Positions 11,235-20,856 of a stretch of DNA of 64,000 nucleotides are shown here, piece after piece. Where the stretch lies: contig NW_006917095.1 of assembly GCF_000516985.1 (NCBI RefSeq), positions 3,422,942 to 3,486,941 of the forward strand, written 5' to 3'. The notes beneath the pieces were generated by a model, which was given only the letters and a program-made list of their open reading frames with translations, searched no databases and was not told where the DNA came from. The translations under genes were made by a program, and so were the position numbers. This DNA is from Pestalotiopsis fici W106-1 (Eukaryota; Ascomycota; Sordariomycetes; Amphisphaeriales; Sporocadaceae). How positions within the stretch are numbered: position 1 is the first letter of the stretch; every line of letters starts with the position of its first letter.

Positions 11235-14200
11235 TAATAGCTTGACAACTTCGACGTAACCTTTTCTTGCTGCCACGTTTAATGGGGTACTTCCAAAGTT
11301 ATCCGAAATAGACGCGTCGGCTCCTCGGTCGAGTAATAACTTGACAACTCCGACGTGACCTGCTCCTGCAGCCCAGTGGAATAGAGTCCATCCATGTGCA
11401 TATGTATTACAGTCAACACCCAGATCTAACAGCATATCCACAAGCCCGGTATCTCCATCCGCTGCAGCTGAACGCAATAGCTCCGATCCGTTTCGATCCA
11501 CATCGGCTAGATCGAGGTATGACTTCTTACCATCAGCTGTGCTTTGGGCGTGGGCGTAAGGTTTATTTCCTCTCAGTACTTGGACAGCCTGACTGTGTCG
11601 TCCAGCGATAGCGGCTCGTAGTGCATTGCCATGCTTCCCGCCTTGAGCGTGAATATTGGCGCCGTTCTCAATCAATAATTGCACAATTTCCACATGTCCT
11701 TTTGCTGAAGCAGTTTGTAGGGCAGTCTCATGGCCATCTTCCTCGGTATTGACATCGGCTCCCTTTGCTATCAGCAGCTTGGAAATCTCCGCATATCCTC
11801 CACTTGAAGCAGCGTTCAACGCATTCCCATGATGCCCGCCGCATGCCTGGACGTTAGCACCATTTCCTATCAGCAGCTGGACAACCTGCCTGTGCCCATT
11901 TGCCGAAGCGGCTTGTAAAGCCTGTCCGTATAAGCCACCACGAGCATTGATATCGGCGCCCTGTTCGACAAGCATATCAACACAGAGCGGTAGGCCTAGT
12001 AGTGAGGCGTAATATAGCGCAGTTGCATTACGCTCCACAGGGGGCTCCCAGAAACGTGTCTGGAGTTGGCGGCAAGTATCAATTGATTCGGGGCTTTGAA
12101 GAAGTTCCATCGCAAGCTTTCTCACCAAGGTACTATTCTGCTCGCCCACCATAGCATAGCTTGCCCAGTAATTTGCCGAGTACTCAGAGAAAGGAAACGC
12201 CGTTTTTTGTCGGATCGCTGCCACTTTAGGATCAAGTTCTAGCAGATACGCGAGACAAGCTTCAGCCATCAAGCTTCGAGCTGATGTCTCCTTAAGATGT
12301 TGAGCAGCCCCGTTTGCCAGACGGTCTGAAATGAGATAGTCTTTAACAGAGAAGTGTGCCAGCTGGATCTCTTCGAGTATGTATTTGGGCCTATATCCTG
12401 AACGTTTCAATTCTCTGCGTACGAGAACGACAAGGCTCGAACAGTATATAGTAATTTCTGCCGGAATCGGCATCCTGTTTTGGGAATGAAAGCGGGAGCC
12501 TCGTGGGACTTCAGGTCCCAGATCGATTGCAATCGCATCAACAGCCTCATTAACTCGCAGCGGTCGCTCAGAGTATGTGAGAAACTGGAGAAGTCGAATC
12601 GCATGACACATATGCTCTGGAGGAATTCTTGCCAATATCCGTTCATAAGTCTCGTCCAGAGTCTTTGGTAGTGAGACGAGTGTGGATCGCAACGTTTTGG
12701 GATCACAGCATTTCTCCAAGGCGTCGAGCTGGCATGCAACGCAACGAAACCTGTATATCGATTAGCTCAAGCAAGAAAATCACAAACCAATTGTTCTTAC
12801 ATTCCATTTGCCTTGTCTACCAGGACAACCTCAATCTCCTCCTGGATGTCTGGTCGATTCCGCCATCTGCTCAATGACTCGTGCTCCTTGACACGCGCTT
12901 GGACGTAACTGCGTATATCATCCTTCAGCAGCTCGTTTTGGACCGTAACGATCTCTTGGTTGGTGCAAATTCGATCGATTGCAGATTTGATATCCTGTTC
13001 TGGGCGGCTAGTGACAAGTACATGAGCATTTTTCTGATTAGCTCGAAGGTCTCGTAACCAATCGAGCAAATCATACCGTCTTGGACATTCGTCAAGGGCA
13101 TCGAGTACGATCCAAATTTCTCCAGCTTGCTCAACCATGGTCGCGAAAGTAGAACATAGAAGGCTGACGCTAGGTTGCTCCCAGCCGTTCTTACAACTTG
13201 CGTATAGTGAATGCAGTGTGATCTTGGCGCTCTCGGATTTGAGGTATAACTGGGTCAGAAGCGAACGGATAGCATTCTTGAACATCTGCTTCAGCGTATC
13301 TGTAAAGTCGAAATAGTAATAGAGGAGATTTTGAGAGGATTGAGGGTTCGATTGTAGGTCCTGGATTAAAGTAGATGCCAGGATTGTCTTGCCGCATCCC
13401 GGTATCCCACTCAACCAAAGAAAAGATCCGGCATCTTTCCTCCACTTGACATAGGCTTCGCCTTCAATGAGCTTTTGGCCGGAACCTTGGTGACGTATTT
13501 CAAGGGCTGCGTTTAGATTGTTCGAAATTTCAGGCGCTGCAAGCCAACGCACAATCCTTTCAACGTGTTTATCGGTATGCAAGGCTTCCATTTTCGTTTG
13601 AGATTGACTGAGGCTATCAGAAATAACAGACAACTTTGCGTCCACTAACGACTTATTAGCAGCTCCTGGGCAGAAGGGTGACAATCTACACACCATCTGA
13701 AAGATACTCGTTCAATTTCTTTTCGGCTGCCACCTTGTTCGGCGCCACCTTGCAGAGAAGATCTTTTGCAAACGCAGCTGCCGCCATTGCTGCGTAGCCC
13801 TGCCAGACCTTGTTTTTATGCGTATCGGAATAATCGCAGACGCCACGAATCACCAGGCAGGGGAAATTGTTCATAAGCCCAGCAGCCTCCATCTCGAAAC
13901 ATAGGATGTCCTCCTTGGTGGATAGGTCATCCCGTATATGCGCATCCTTCATGAGCTGGTTCGCCGAAGCAATAAGCCCGTAGTGGATCACTGGGCTATC
14001 GTGGCCCTCAAGTCGCTCGAGTCGTGTGACTAACTTCGAGTTGTCATCGCAGGTAGTCGCGCAGTTCTCGGTGTCGTTTCCTGCATGTGTGAATGAAGGA
14101 CTATACAGACGATCCAAAATGGCATTTGGTTTCTGGTAGTTGGCACGTAGCCGTGGTTTGCCCTCAAGCACACGATCGATTTGCGCTTGGATGTCGTGGC

Positions 14201-14681
14201 CATCGACCTCATACTGAGCTCCAAGTACGGTCAGCGCCGTGAGTATGCATTGTGGTGGTTGATTCAAATGTCCAGTCATTTGGAAGTCCTTGTCCTGTAC
14301 TGTCTTCCCATAGTCGTATTGCAATACGCCGCCCCTGCCATTGCCTGGAGTACCAACCACGATATCTCCCAAGCGAACATCGTGCTTGTCACTCGGTGCA
14401 CCACCACCAATGCCCACCATCAGCCCGATTCTGATGTTGGTGAAACTGCGCAACAGGTCCTTGGCGACATTTGCGGCACTGACGAGTCCATACTGCCCAT
14501 GCGGCAGAGCAGCAATCACGACATTGTGCTTTCCGATGCGACCTAGAACATAAGCATTATCGTCATTGGCGGGCAGATGATCCGGATCGTCGTGTTTCTC
14601 ATCAAGGAAAGCCGTGGCAGCGACGAGTTCTGTTCTAAGGGCGCAGATCCATCCGATTGTGTAATCACCTGGTTCTGGCAT
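11220..14681 (-). CDS. NLR-like protein: nucleoside phosphorylase, NACHT, ankyrin repeats (truncated)
   Basis: Three exons, 14681-13694, 13644-12801 and 12750-11220, give 1120 residues before a stop. Introns are 49 and 50 nt; the first acceptor is chosen as TTAG at 13645 because it keeps the frame after a GCTAATA branch point. The N-terminal third is a PNP_UDP-type nucleoside phosphorylase domain (IGWICALRTE, then GLMVGIGGGAP and RLGDIVVG). NACHT follows, with Walker A GIPGCGKT (about 409-416) and Walker B IVLDALDE. After the NACHT-associated helical region, ankyrin repeats fill about the last 340 residues (units such as GHVGVVKLLLDRGAD). The start is the first ATG in frame (MPEPGDYTIGW). The stop lies inside an ankyrin repeat and follows a frameshift, so the protein is probably cut short. 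The family is known for pathogen or non-self sensing; the ligand is unknown. Confidence 0.8.
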
Positions 14682-15154
14682 CTCACAATAATATTCAATG
14701 AAACCCAAACAGAGTCACCCAGATGGAACTATGCGGCGATGACACTCGACAGATTTGGAGACAAATTTCCTCTTTTCCGTAGAGAGTTATGGCAGTATGC
14801 GGGGTTTATGGCTGCAGGGAAATAATACTATTTTCAGCCCCCAGAATGTGTCTGCCTTGTCACCACCACCAGCTAATTCTCTGTCCTTGTTGTGCTACCA
14901 CCATTTTTGTGCAATAACTACGTGCTTAAAGATGACTGGCCACAGGGAGTGTGGCAGTGACCTACAGTGGCGGTCTATACCAAAATGAGGCATTCTCTCG
15001 CGGAGTCGGCGACTTGACAAAGTTACAGAGCCTTACAACCCCTGCCTGTAATCTGCTTTGGCTATGCAGGTATCTAGTCTGCCTCGCTTCTACAATGTCC
15101 TTGATGCATTAATTGCAAGCGTACAAGCTGCATAGCCACATGCTCGCCACGCAA
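14682..15154. other. Intergenic, no gene seen
   Basis: This is the upstream region of the ankyrin NLR and downstream region of the next minus-strand gene. I see no supportable coding or RNA feature. Confidence 0.5.
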
Positions 15155-16303
15155 TTACTTGCAATTCACCACGACTACATCCTCACTTTCCAACGGCATT
15201 GGTACCTTCGGTCCTGGTGGCCACGTTTGAAAGACATTGTTACCTTTGCCAAACAAGTCGTCTAGTGTCCCGTATGTCCACCAGCATCCCGTAGATCTCA
15301 GGCTGATGTTGTACTTCCGGCCGGGGACGAGTCGGTGTCCGGGCAGCTTGGCTGTCCGAACAACTTGCTCCTGTGGCGCGAGCGCAAGGAACTGCTTCCG
15401 TGGCCATCCTCGTCCACGGCCTGGAACGGGCGTGGTAAAGGTAGGTGCATCGCTGATGAGATCCTCCTTGGTCTCCTGATCGATGATGGAGAAGTTTTGT
15501 AGATTGGGGCGCTCGTGGGTAACGCGGGCCCGCGGGTTGGTTATCTCGCCGGGTTCCTTGAGGTGACGTTGGTCTCCGATGGTCTTTAGTATGATTGGTC
15601 GTTCGCTTGTGTTCTTGATAGTGATCTGTAAAATGGGTGATGAAGCGTCATCGCTGGCAGATTCCCCTGTGTGGGCTAGAGAAAGACCAATATATGGCTT
15701 TGGTGGTATGGGTATTTCTGACTTGACAGTGAATGTCTTGGATCGTGGCGGACCAACCGAAACGATTTCTTGGTGTTCAGAAGGAGGCAGCTCACTGCCG
15801 TCGATGTATAACTTTGAATTTTCCGCCCACTTCCACCACCGCACGCCTAGATTCTTACCGTGCAGCCGTACATGATAGTTGCGCCCTGACTCTACCATTG
15901 CGCGGAGACATGATGCCACATTCAGTGGCAGCTTTTGAGTTGGGCGGTCCCTGCGTTGGACGTCGGTAGGGAGTCTGATGAATGACTCGTCATCTAGGCT
16001 TTGGCAAGTGACTTCTTCAGCTCCAGTTTCAACAGTGCTCCTGTGACGGGGAATCACAGCGCCGGTGGCGTCGTCGACAAGCTCCACAAGACCTTTGTCC
16101 AGCGCTGCTGAAAAATCAAACACGGAACCAGTTTTTAGAAGCACGAGATCTCGAGGGTCTGTCTCGTCTACAGCGCTTCTGCGTGCAGTCAAATATAGTT
16201 CAAAAGGCACAGCTCCTGACAGGTCGAAAACAAGTGGCCGGCTGTTTCCTGTAAACGCAACCCAAATCGGCAGCTCTTGGCTGTCCATGGCGATCTCGGC
16301 CAT
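15155..16303 (-). CDS. Unrecognised fungal protein, 382 aa, single exon
   Basis: An uninterrupted 383-codon frame starting MAEIAMDSQELPIW; a second in-frame Met follows five codons later. The composition suggests a beta-rich soluble protein: repeated short hydrophobic stretches such as PYIGLSLAH and ILQITIKNTSERPIIL, and several Trp pairs (VRWWKWAENS, GCWWTYGTLDD). No signal peptide, membrane helix or catalytic motif is visible. The ITIKN..ERPI pattern is reminiscent of an immunoglobulin-like or arrestin-like sandwich, but this is only a guess. It is tandem with the ankyrin NLR on the same strand, 0.5 kb away. Function unknown. Confidence 0.65.
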   Translation of the reverse strand: MAEIAMDSQELPIWVAFTGNSRPLVFDLSGAVPFELYLTARRSAVDETDPRDLVLLKTGSVFDFSAALDKGLVELVDDATGAVIPRHRSTVETGAEEVTCQSLDDESFIRLPTDVQRRDRPTQKLPLNVASCLRAMVESGRNYHVRLHGKNLGVRWWKWAENSKLYIDGSELPPSEHQEIVSVGPPRSKTFTVKSEIPIPPKPYIGLSLAHTGESASDDASSPILQITIKNTSERPIILKTIGDQRHLKEPGEITNPRARVTHERPNLQNFSIIDQETKEDLISDAPTFTTPVPGRGRGWPRKQFLALAPQEQVVRTAKLPGHRLVPGRKYNISLRSTGCWWTYGTLDDLFGKGNNVFQTWPPGPKVPMPLESEDVVVVNCK

Positions 16304-17728
16304 GATCAGAAATTAGTCAATGTGAAAAATGAAGGGGGGGAACAGCGGTTGGGTTCAGCATTTAAGTTACAGCATGGGAAAAACCACCAGGCGGCTATTC
16401 GACGGATAATAGGGTATCATAACGAGCATCCTACTACAAGGGACGAATGGGTGACGTCATCTCGTCACAATCAATTATGAGTCAACGGAATGTCTATTTT
16501 GCACAATAATTTAATATCAAAGTAGAAAATTTCATTGTCAATCTTCGCATGACAAGTTCATCTTTCTGAGTCCCATGTGACACGATGAAAAGTGATGTAT
16601 GTAACGGATCAAATCGCCAGCCTTGGGCTTATTCTGTCTTCGCATTGAATTATATGAAGCACAAGGCCGGTGTGGGATCTCACGGCATCATGAATTACTC
16701 CCTCATCACATGAAAAGCTTTCAGAATATCGACGTATTTTCCCAAGTAAAATATATCCCAATGTGGCAATAATGATCCTCGACAACAACAACTACTTCAT
16801 CAAGCGCTATCCCGAAAGCGACAGTAACGACGAAGATGCTGAAGGATAAGGCGCCTATTGGGGTGTCTATACTGCCGTAAAACTCGAGAAGTTGTAATTT
16901 TGTGGCTCTGCGTATACGAGTTCACGACTCGGCCCTCAGACAATGAATGTAAGGCCCCATGATGGCGACTGGAATGACCCGCCAGCATACAAGAAGGACG
17001 AGCCTGGGGATGCATAAAGTGCATTGTATGTTTTGTGCATAAGCAAGTGTGATTATTTTGAATTCTCAAACACCACCTCTTGTATACAATTATACTATAC
17101 GACTGGCATATTCATGGAGCTGCAGCACAAGATTTTGATGGGGTGGCCTGGCATTTTAGCTAAGATACGTGGGGCAAACGACATAATAAACCTTGGAAGC
17201 AGAAAAAGAAATGTTCTCCTAGATTGATATTTACACATCGTTACATCAAGTCAAAGTACCAGTTGATGATTATTGAATTGATCATGATGACCTACCTAGG
17301 TTCTTAATGTATCTTGAAAGCACCGTTGGCAGTCCATGTTACTATATCAGGTAGTACCTACTATGCAAGGTAAACAGTGAGACGCCTGCACTGCGGGTAT
17401 TAACGGATGATTCATGTACTACTCGGTAGTATCTAACGATTCAGGATTTAAGCTTGTATCATGCCTAGACTTGACGACCCAATGTTATGGCTCGGCGGCT
17501 AGGGAAAAAAACGTGGAGTGTAAGACCCGCTAAAATTTCTCTCTAGCTAGTGCTCGCCTCCAAACTCGGCTGCCGAAGGGTCCTCACTGCTCAGTGCTTG
17601 CTCACCACTACCCGCGACTCTGCGGAGATGCTCAACTACACCCGACATTAAAATAAAAAAAAAAACAGGTCATGTTGTTGGGTTCAAATATTTCGCTTTT
17701 GGCATAAACTTGTTCGTGTCAATTAGCC
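16304..17728. other. Intergenic between divergent genes, no gene seen
   Basis: This spacer separates the minus-strand unrecognised gene and the plus-strand PabAB gene, so it should hold both promoters. Just upstream of PabAB is an A-rich tract (about 17651-17665). Short frames here show no coding character. Confidence 0.5.
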
Positions 17729-20260
17729 ATGGGTATCCCTCGGATATTGTTCCTAGACGCCTATGACTCCTTCAGCAATAATGTCGTCTCTCTACTGACG
17801 ACGCTGCTGGGAGCTGACGTGGATATCCTGCACATTGACTCACCCCGGTTCGACCCAAAGTCCAATGACTTTTACGAGAAATGGAGGCAGGAGCTACAGC
17901 ATTACGATGCTGTAGTCTGTGGGCCTGGGCCTGGGTCGCCGACGAATGATGCCGACGTTGGCTTGATCAAGCACATCTGGGAACTCGAGGGCAATCACCT
18001 TGTTCCCGTCCTGGGCATATGCTTGGGATTCCAGAGCCTGGCCGCCAGCTGTGGTGCCAAAATTCGGAGGTTGCATGGTGGAGGTCTTCATGGAATGATC
18101 CGTGAGATTGACTTCTGCGACACACTCCCGTGTACGGAGGACAACATTTTCCAAGACGTGCGTCCCTTCAAGGCGACGCTATACCACAGTCTCTGCGCCG
18201 ATTTTGGACAGGACGCGGCTACAGAGGCTGACTGGACTACGCTCAAGTGGCAGCGGCCTCCAAGTTTGGATGTAATCCCTCTCGCATGGGTTGAGGAGTC
18301 CAGAGATACTTCTTCCGAGCGCATACTCATGGGCATGAAGCATGCATCAAAACCATTCTGGGGCTTGCAATATCACCCCGAGTCCGTGTGTTCAGAGGAT
18401 GCCGGCCATCAGATCATCAGTAACTGGTTCAACCAGGCACTCAAATGGAATCAGCAACACGGTCGTACAGTGACGCCGAGGCCCCAAGCCTCTATTACGG
18501 GTCCAACAACTCAAAGTCTGCTCAAGCAATCGTCGCCCTTGAAAGACGAGAAAGACGCTTTCGGAAGTCTATCAGACTTTGCCACTGACTCTAAATACTT
18601 GTCCACAACTATACAGCTGCCCACTCATGTGGAAGTCCCAGATATTGTAGAGTTGTTACAGAGCAATTCCCGCGATCACATTATTCTCGACTCTGCCAGT
18701 GCGCATACGAATCGCATCGGCCTCGATGTTCGTGGCCGGTATAGCATTATTGCTCTAGATGTTGAAGACTCTTTAAGGCTCGAATATCACGTTGGCAACC
18801 CTCACGTCTGCGCTCGCATGCCAGCGTCATTGGCAGACGAACAGCATGGGACCAAGACAATTCCATTGCGTCAAGGGCAGACGGTTTGGCACATGCTGTC
18901 TGACTTTTTGAGTGCCAGAATCATCAATGCACCAGATGCCGAATCCCCTTTCCTTGGAGGATTCATGGGATTCATTACTTATGAGCTCGGTCTAGAGTGT
19001 ATAGATGTCAAGACTGTCGAGTCCAGAAGCCATAAGAGACCAGACTTGTGCTTTGCATGGGTGCAGAAAAGCATAGTGGTCGATCACCTTGAAGGCACTC
19101 TGCGGATCCAGTACTTGCATTCTTCGACTGAGGAAGCCAATGAGTGGATAGACTCCACGTCGGCTACTCTCCAATCTGCCGCCCTCTGGGAGGACGGTTT
19201 GCGAATCAACGACACCAAGTTGAAGAAGACGGCTCACTTGACCCCTCCGATTACACCAACTGGCGTTGCCAACGCTGCAGCAATCGTTACCCCGGATGCC
19301 GACACCTATGAGGACAAGGTGCGGACATGTCAGGAGTACATAGCAGCGGGTGACTCGTACGAGCTCTGCCTCACGGACCAGACCACCATAACCCGAGCGG
19401 TACCCAACCCGGCCACTGTTGGAACCATGGCCAGCAGCAACAGCTGGGCGCCCTCGAGCGCCGCCAAGACGCCTGACTCGTGGCATCTCTACCGCACCCT
19501 GCGCGCACGGCAGCCCGCGCCCTTTGGCTCTTACATATGCCTGGGCGGCGCGACACTCATCTCGTCGTCGCCGGAGCGGTTTCTCGAGTACGACCGCAAC
19601 GGGTTGTGCTCGATGCGGCCCATGAAGGGCACCGTCCGCAAGTCGCCCACGGCATGCGCCACCCTGGCCGAGGCCGAGCGCATCCTGCACGTCCCCAAGG
19701 AGGAGGCCGAGAACCTCATGATTGTCGATCTGGTCCGCCACGACTTGCACACCGTCTGCGGGCCCGGCCGCGTCCGCGTTCCCCAGCTGAACAAGGTCGA
19801 GGAGTACGCCAGCGTTTTCCAGATGATCAGTGTCGTCGAGGGGCAGCTTCCCTCGGGCCCCAGCCATCAGCCAGAACAAGACGACGGAGCCTACTACACG
19901 GGTCTCGACGTGCTGGCCGCGAGCCTGCCGCCCGGCAGCATGACGGGTGCCCCCAAGAAGCGCAGCTGTGAAATTTTGCAAGAGATTGAGTCGCACCGCG
20001 AGCGGAGCCTGTACTCGGGCGTGGTCGGCTACATGGATGTCACGGGCAAGGGTGACTGGAGCGTGACCATCCGGAGTCTGTTTCGATGGGATGACGAGAC
20101 GTCGCGGAGCAGTACTACCGGCAGTGAAGGTGGCGAGACCGAGGTCTGGCGGATCGGGGCGGGCGGCGCCGTGACTGCTCTCAGCACGGCCGAGGGCGAG
20201 AGGGACGAAATGTTCACAAAGCTCAAGGGCCCATTGGGTGTCTTTGAAGAGCGGTCGTGA
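17729..20260 (+). CDS. Aminodeoxychorismate synthase (fused PabA-PabB)
   Basis: A single-exon 843-residue protein that makes 4-amino-4-deoxychorismate from chorismate and glutamine, the first step to p-aminobenzoate and folate. The N-terminal half is a class I glutamine amidotransferase: LGICLGFQSLA with the nucleophile Cys98, and HPES with His216 and Glu218. The C-terminal half is a chorismate-binding domain with SSPERFL, RPMKGT (Lys633) and GSMTGAPKK (from Gly736). The Lys in the KGT motif is the feature that separates aminodeoxychorismate synthase from anthranilate synthase, which has Ala there. Order and length match fungal fused enzymes. The region between the domains (about 240-290) is a linker. 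Its 3' end faces SMC1. Confidence 0.95.
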   Translation: MGIPRILFLDAYDSFSNNVVSLLTTLLGADVDILHIDSPRFDPKSNDFYEKWRQELQHYDAVVCGPGPGSPTNDADVGLIKHIWELEGNHLVPVLGICLGFQSLAASCGAKIRRLHGGGLHGMIREIDFCDTLPCTEDNIFQDVRPFKATLYHSLCADFGQDAATEADWTTLKWQRPPSLDVIPLAWVEESRDTSSERILMGMKHASKPFWGLQYHPESVCSEDAGHQIISNWFNQALKWNQQHGRTVTPRPQASITGPTTQSLLKQSSPLKDEKDAFGSLSDFATDSKYLSTTIQLPTHVEVPDIVELLQSNSRDHIILDSASAHTNRIGLDVRGRYSIIALDVEDSLRLEYHVGNPHVCARMPASLADEQHGTKTIPLRQGQTVWHMLSDFLSARIINAPDAESPFLGGFMGFITYELGLECIDVKTVESRSHKRPDLCFAWVQKSIVVDHLEGTLRIQYLHSSTEEANEWIDSTSATLQSAALWEDGLRINDTKLKKTAHLTPPITPTGVANAAAIVTPDADTYEDKVRTCQEYIAAGDSYELCLTDQTTITRAVPNPATVGTMASSNSWAPSSAAKTPDSWHLYRTLRARQPAPFGSYICLGGATLISSSPERFLEYDRNGLCSMRPMKGTVRKSPTACATLAEAERILHVPKEEAENLMIVDLVRHDLHTVCGPGRVRVPQLNKVEEYASVFQMISVVEGQLPSGPSHQPEQDDGAYYTGLDVLAASLPPGSMTGAPKKRSCEILQEIESHRERSLYSGVVGYMDVTGKGDWSVTIRSLFRWDDETSRSSTTGSEGGETEVWRIGAGGAVTALSTAEGERDEMFTKLKGPLGVFEERS

Positions 20261-20856
20261 TGCGACGACACTTTTGGGGTTTTGGCAATAAGCGTTCTTT
20301 TATCCCTCTTCTTCCAGGCAAGTCAGTGTTTAGGGAAAACTGCATGGCGTACTCAACGTATGCCACGGGAGTCAACGGATCTTTTTATTATACATATTGC
20401 TTCGGAAGCAAAGGAGTTTCAACAAACAATTTAGACATGGCACGATGCGAGTCAATACTATCACCCAGTTTACCTTTCCGCACTCTCGATGCTCCAAGTC
20501 ACTCAATACTAGAACCTTTTTTTTTTCTTGTAAAAAAAAAAACAGTCGGGATGGATACGCAACGTGTACCATTGCCTTGGTTTTTTTTCTTCTTCCTGCG
20601 GCATTAATTGTATTTAGCAAGCATGAATTACTCCTTCTGTTCGAGCATTGGGCTAGCCTGTTTACACGGCGCAGATCGAGTGTTATTTTACAGCGCAATT
20701 CGTCTCTGGAAGAAAAAAAAGCAGAGGTATTTCCAGTCATGCAATTCAGAGCCACCTGGCCCTGCCAACCTGGACCAGCGGACCACTCGTGATAATCATG
20801 AGCCAATCTCCCCAACTCCACAAACAAACTCATTTCAAATCGCCGTGATTGACGCC
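20261..20856. other. Intergenic between convergent genes, with poly-T/poly-A hairpin
   Basis: This spacer takes the 3' ends of PabAB and SMC1. It contains a run of ten T (20517-20526), a five-base loop and eleven A (20532-20542), able to form a perfect A-T hairpin. Other frames in the region are 3' UTR noise. Confidence 0.5.

Noticed and set aside
16304..17729. Secondary-metabolite cluster around PabAB
   Set aside because: No polyketide synthase, peptide synthetase, tailoring enzyme or cluster regulator nearby; PabAB fits primary folate metabolism.
18992..19996. 334-residue minus-strand frame inside PabAB
   Set aside because: Shadow of the GC-rich coding strand; PabAB motifs on the other strand are decisive.
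20372..20856. Extension of the SMC1 C-terminus past 20927 in frame
   Set aside because: A canonical GTAAGT donor at 20926 and a TAG acceptor at 20875 give the usual short SMC1 end; the read-through is intronic and UTR sequence.
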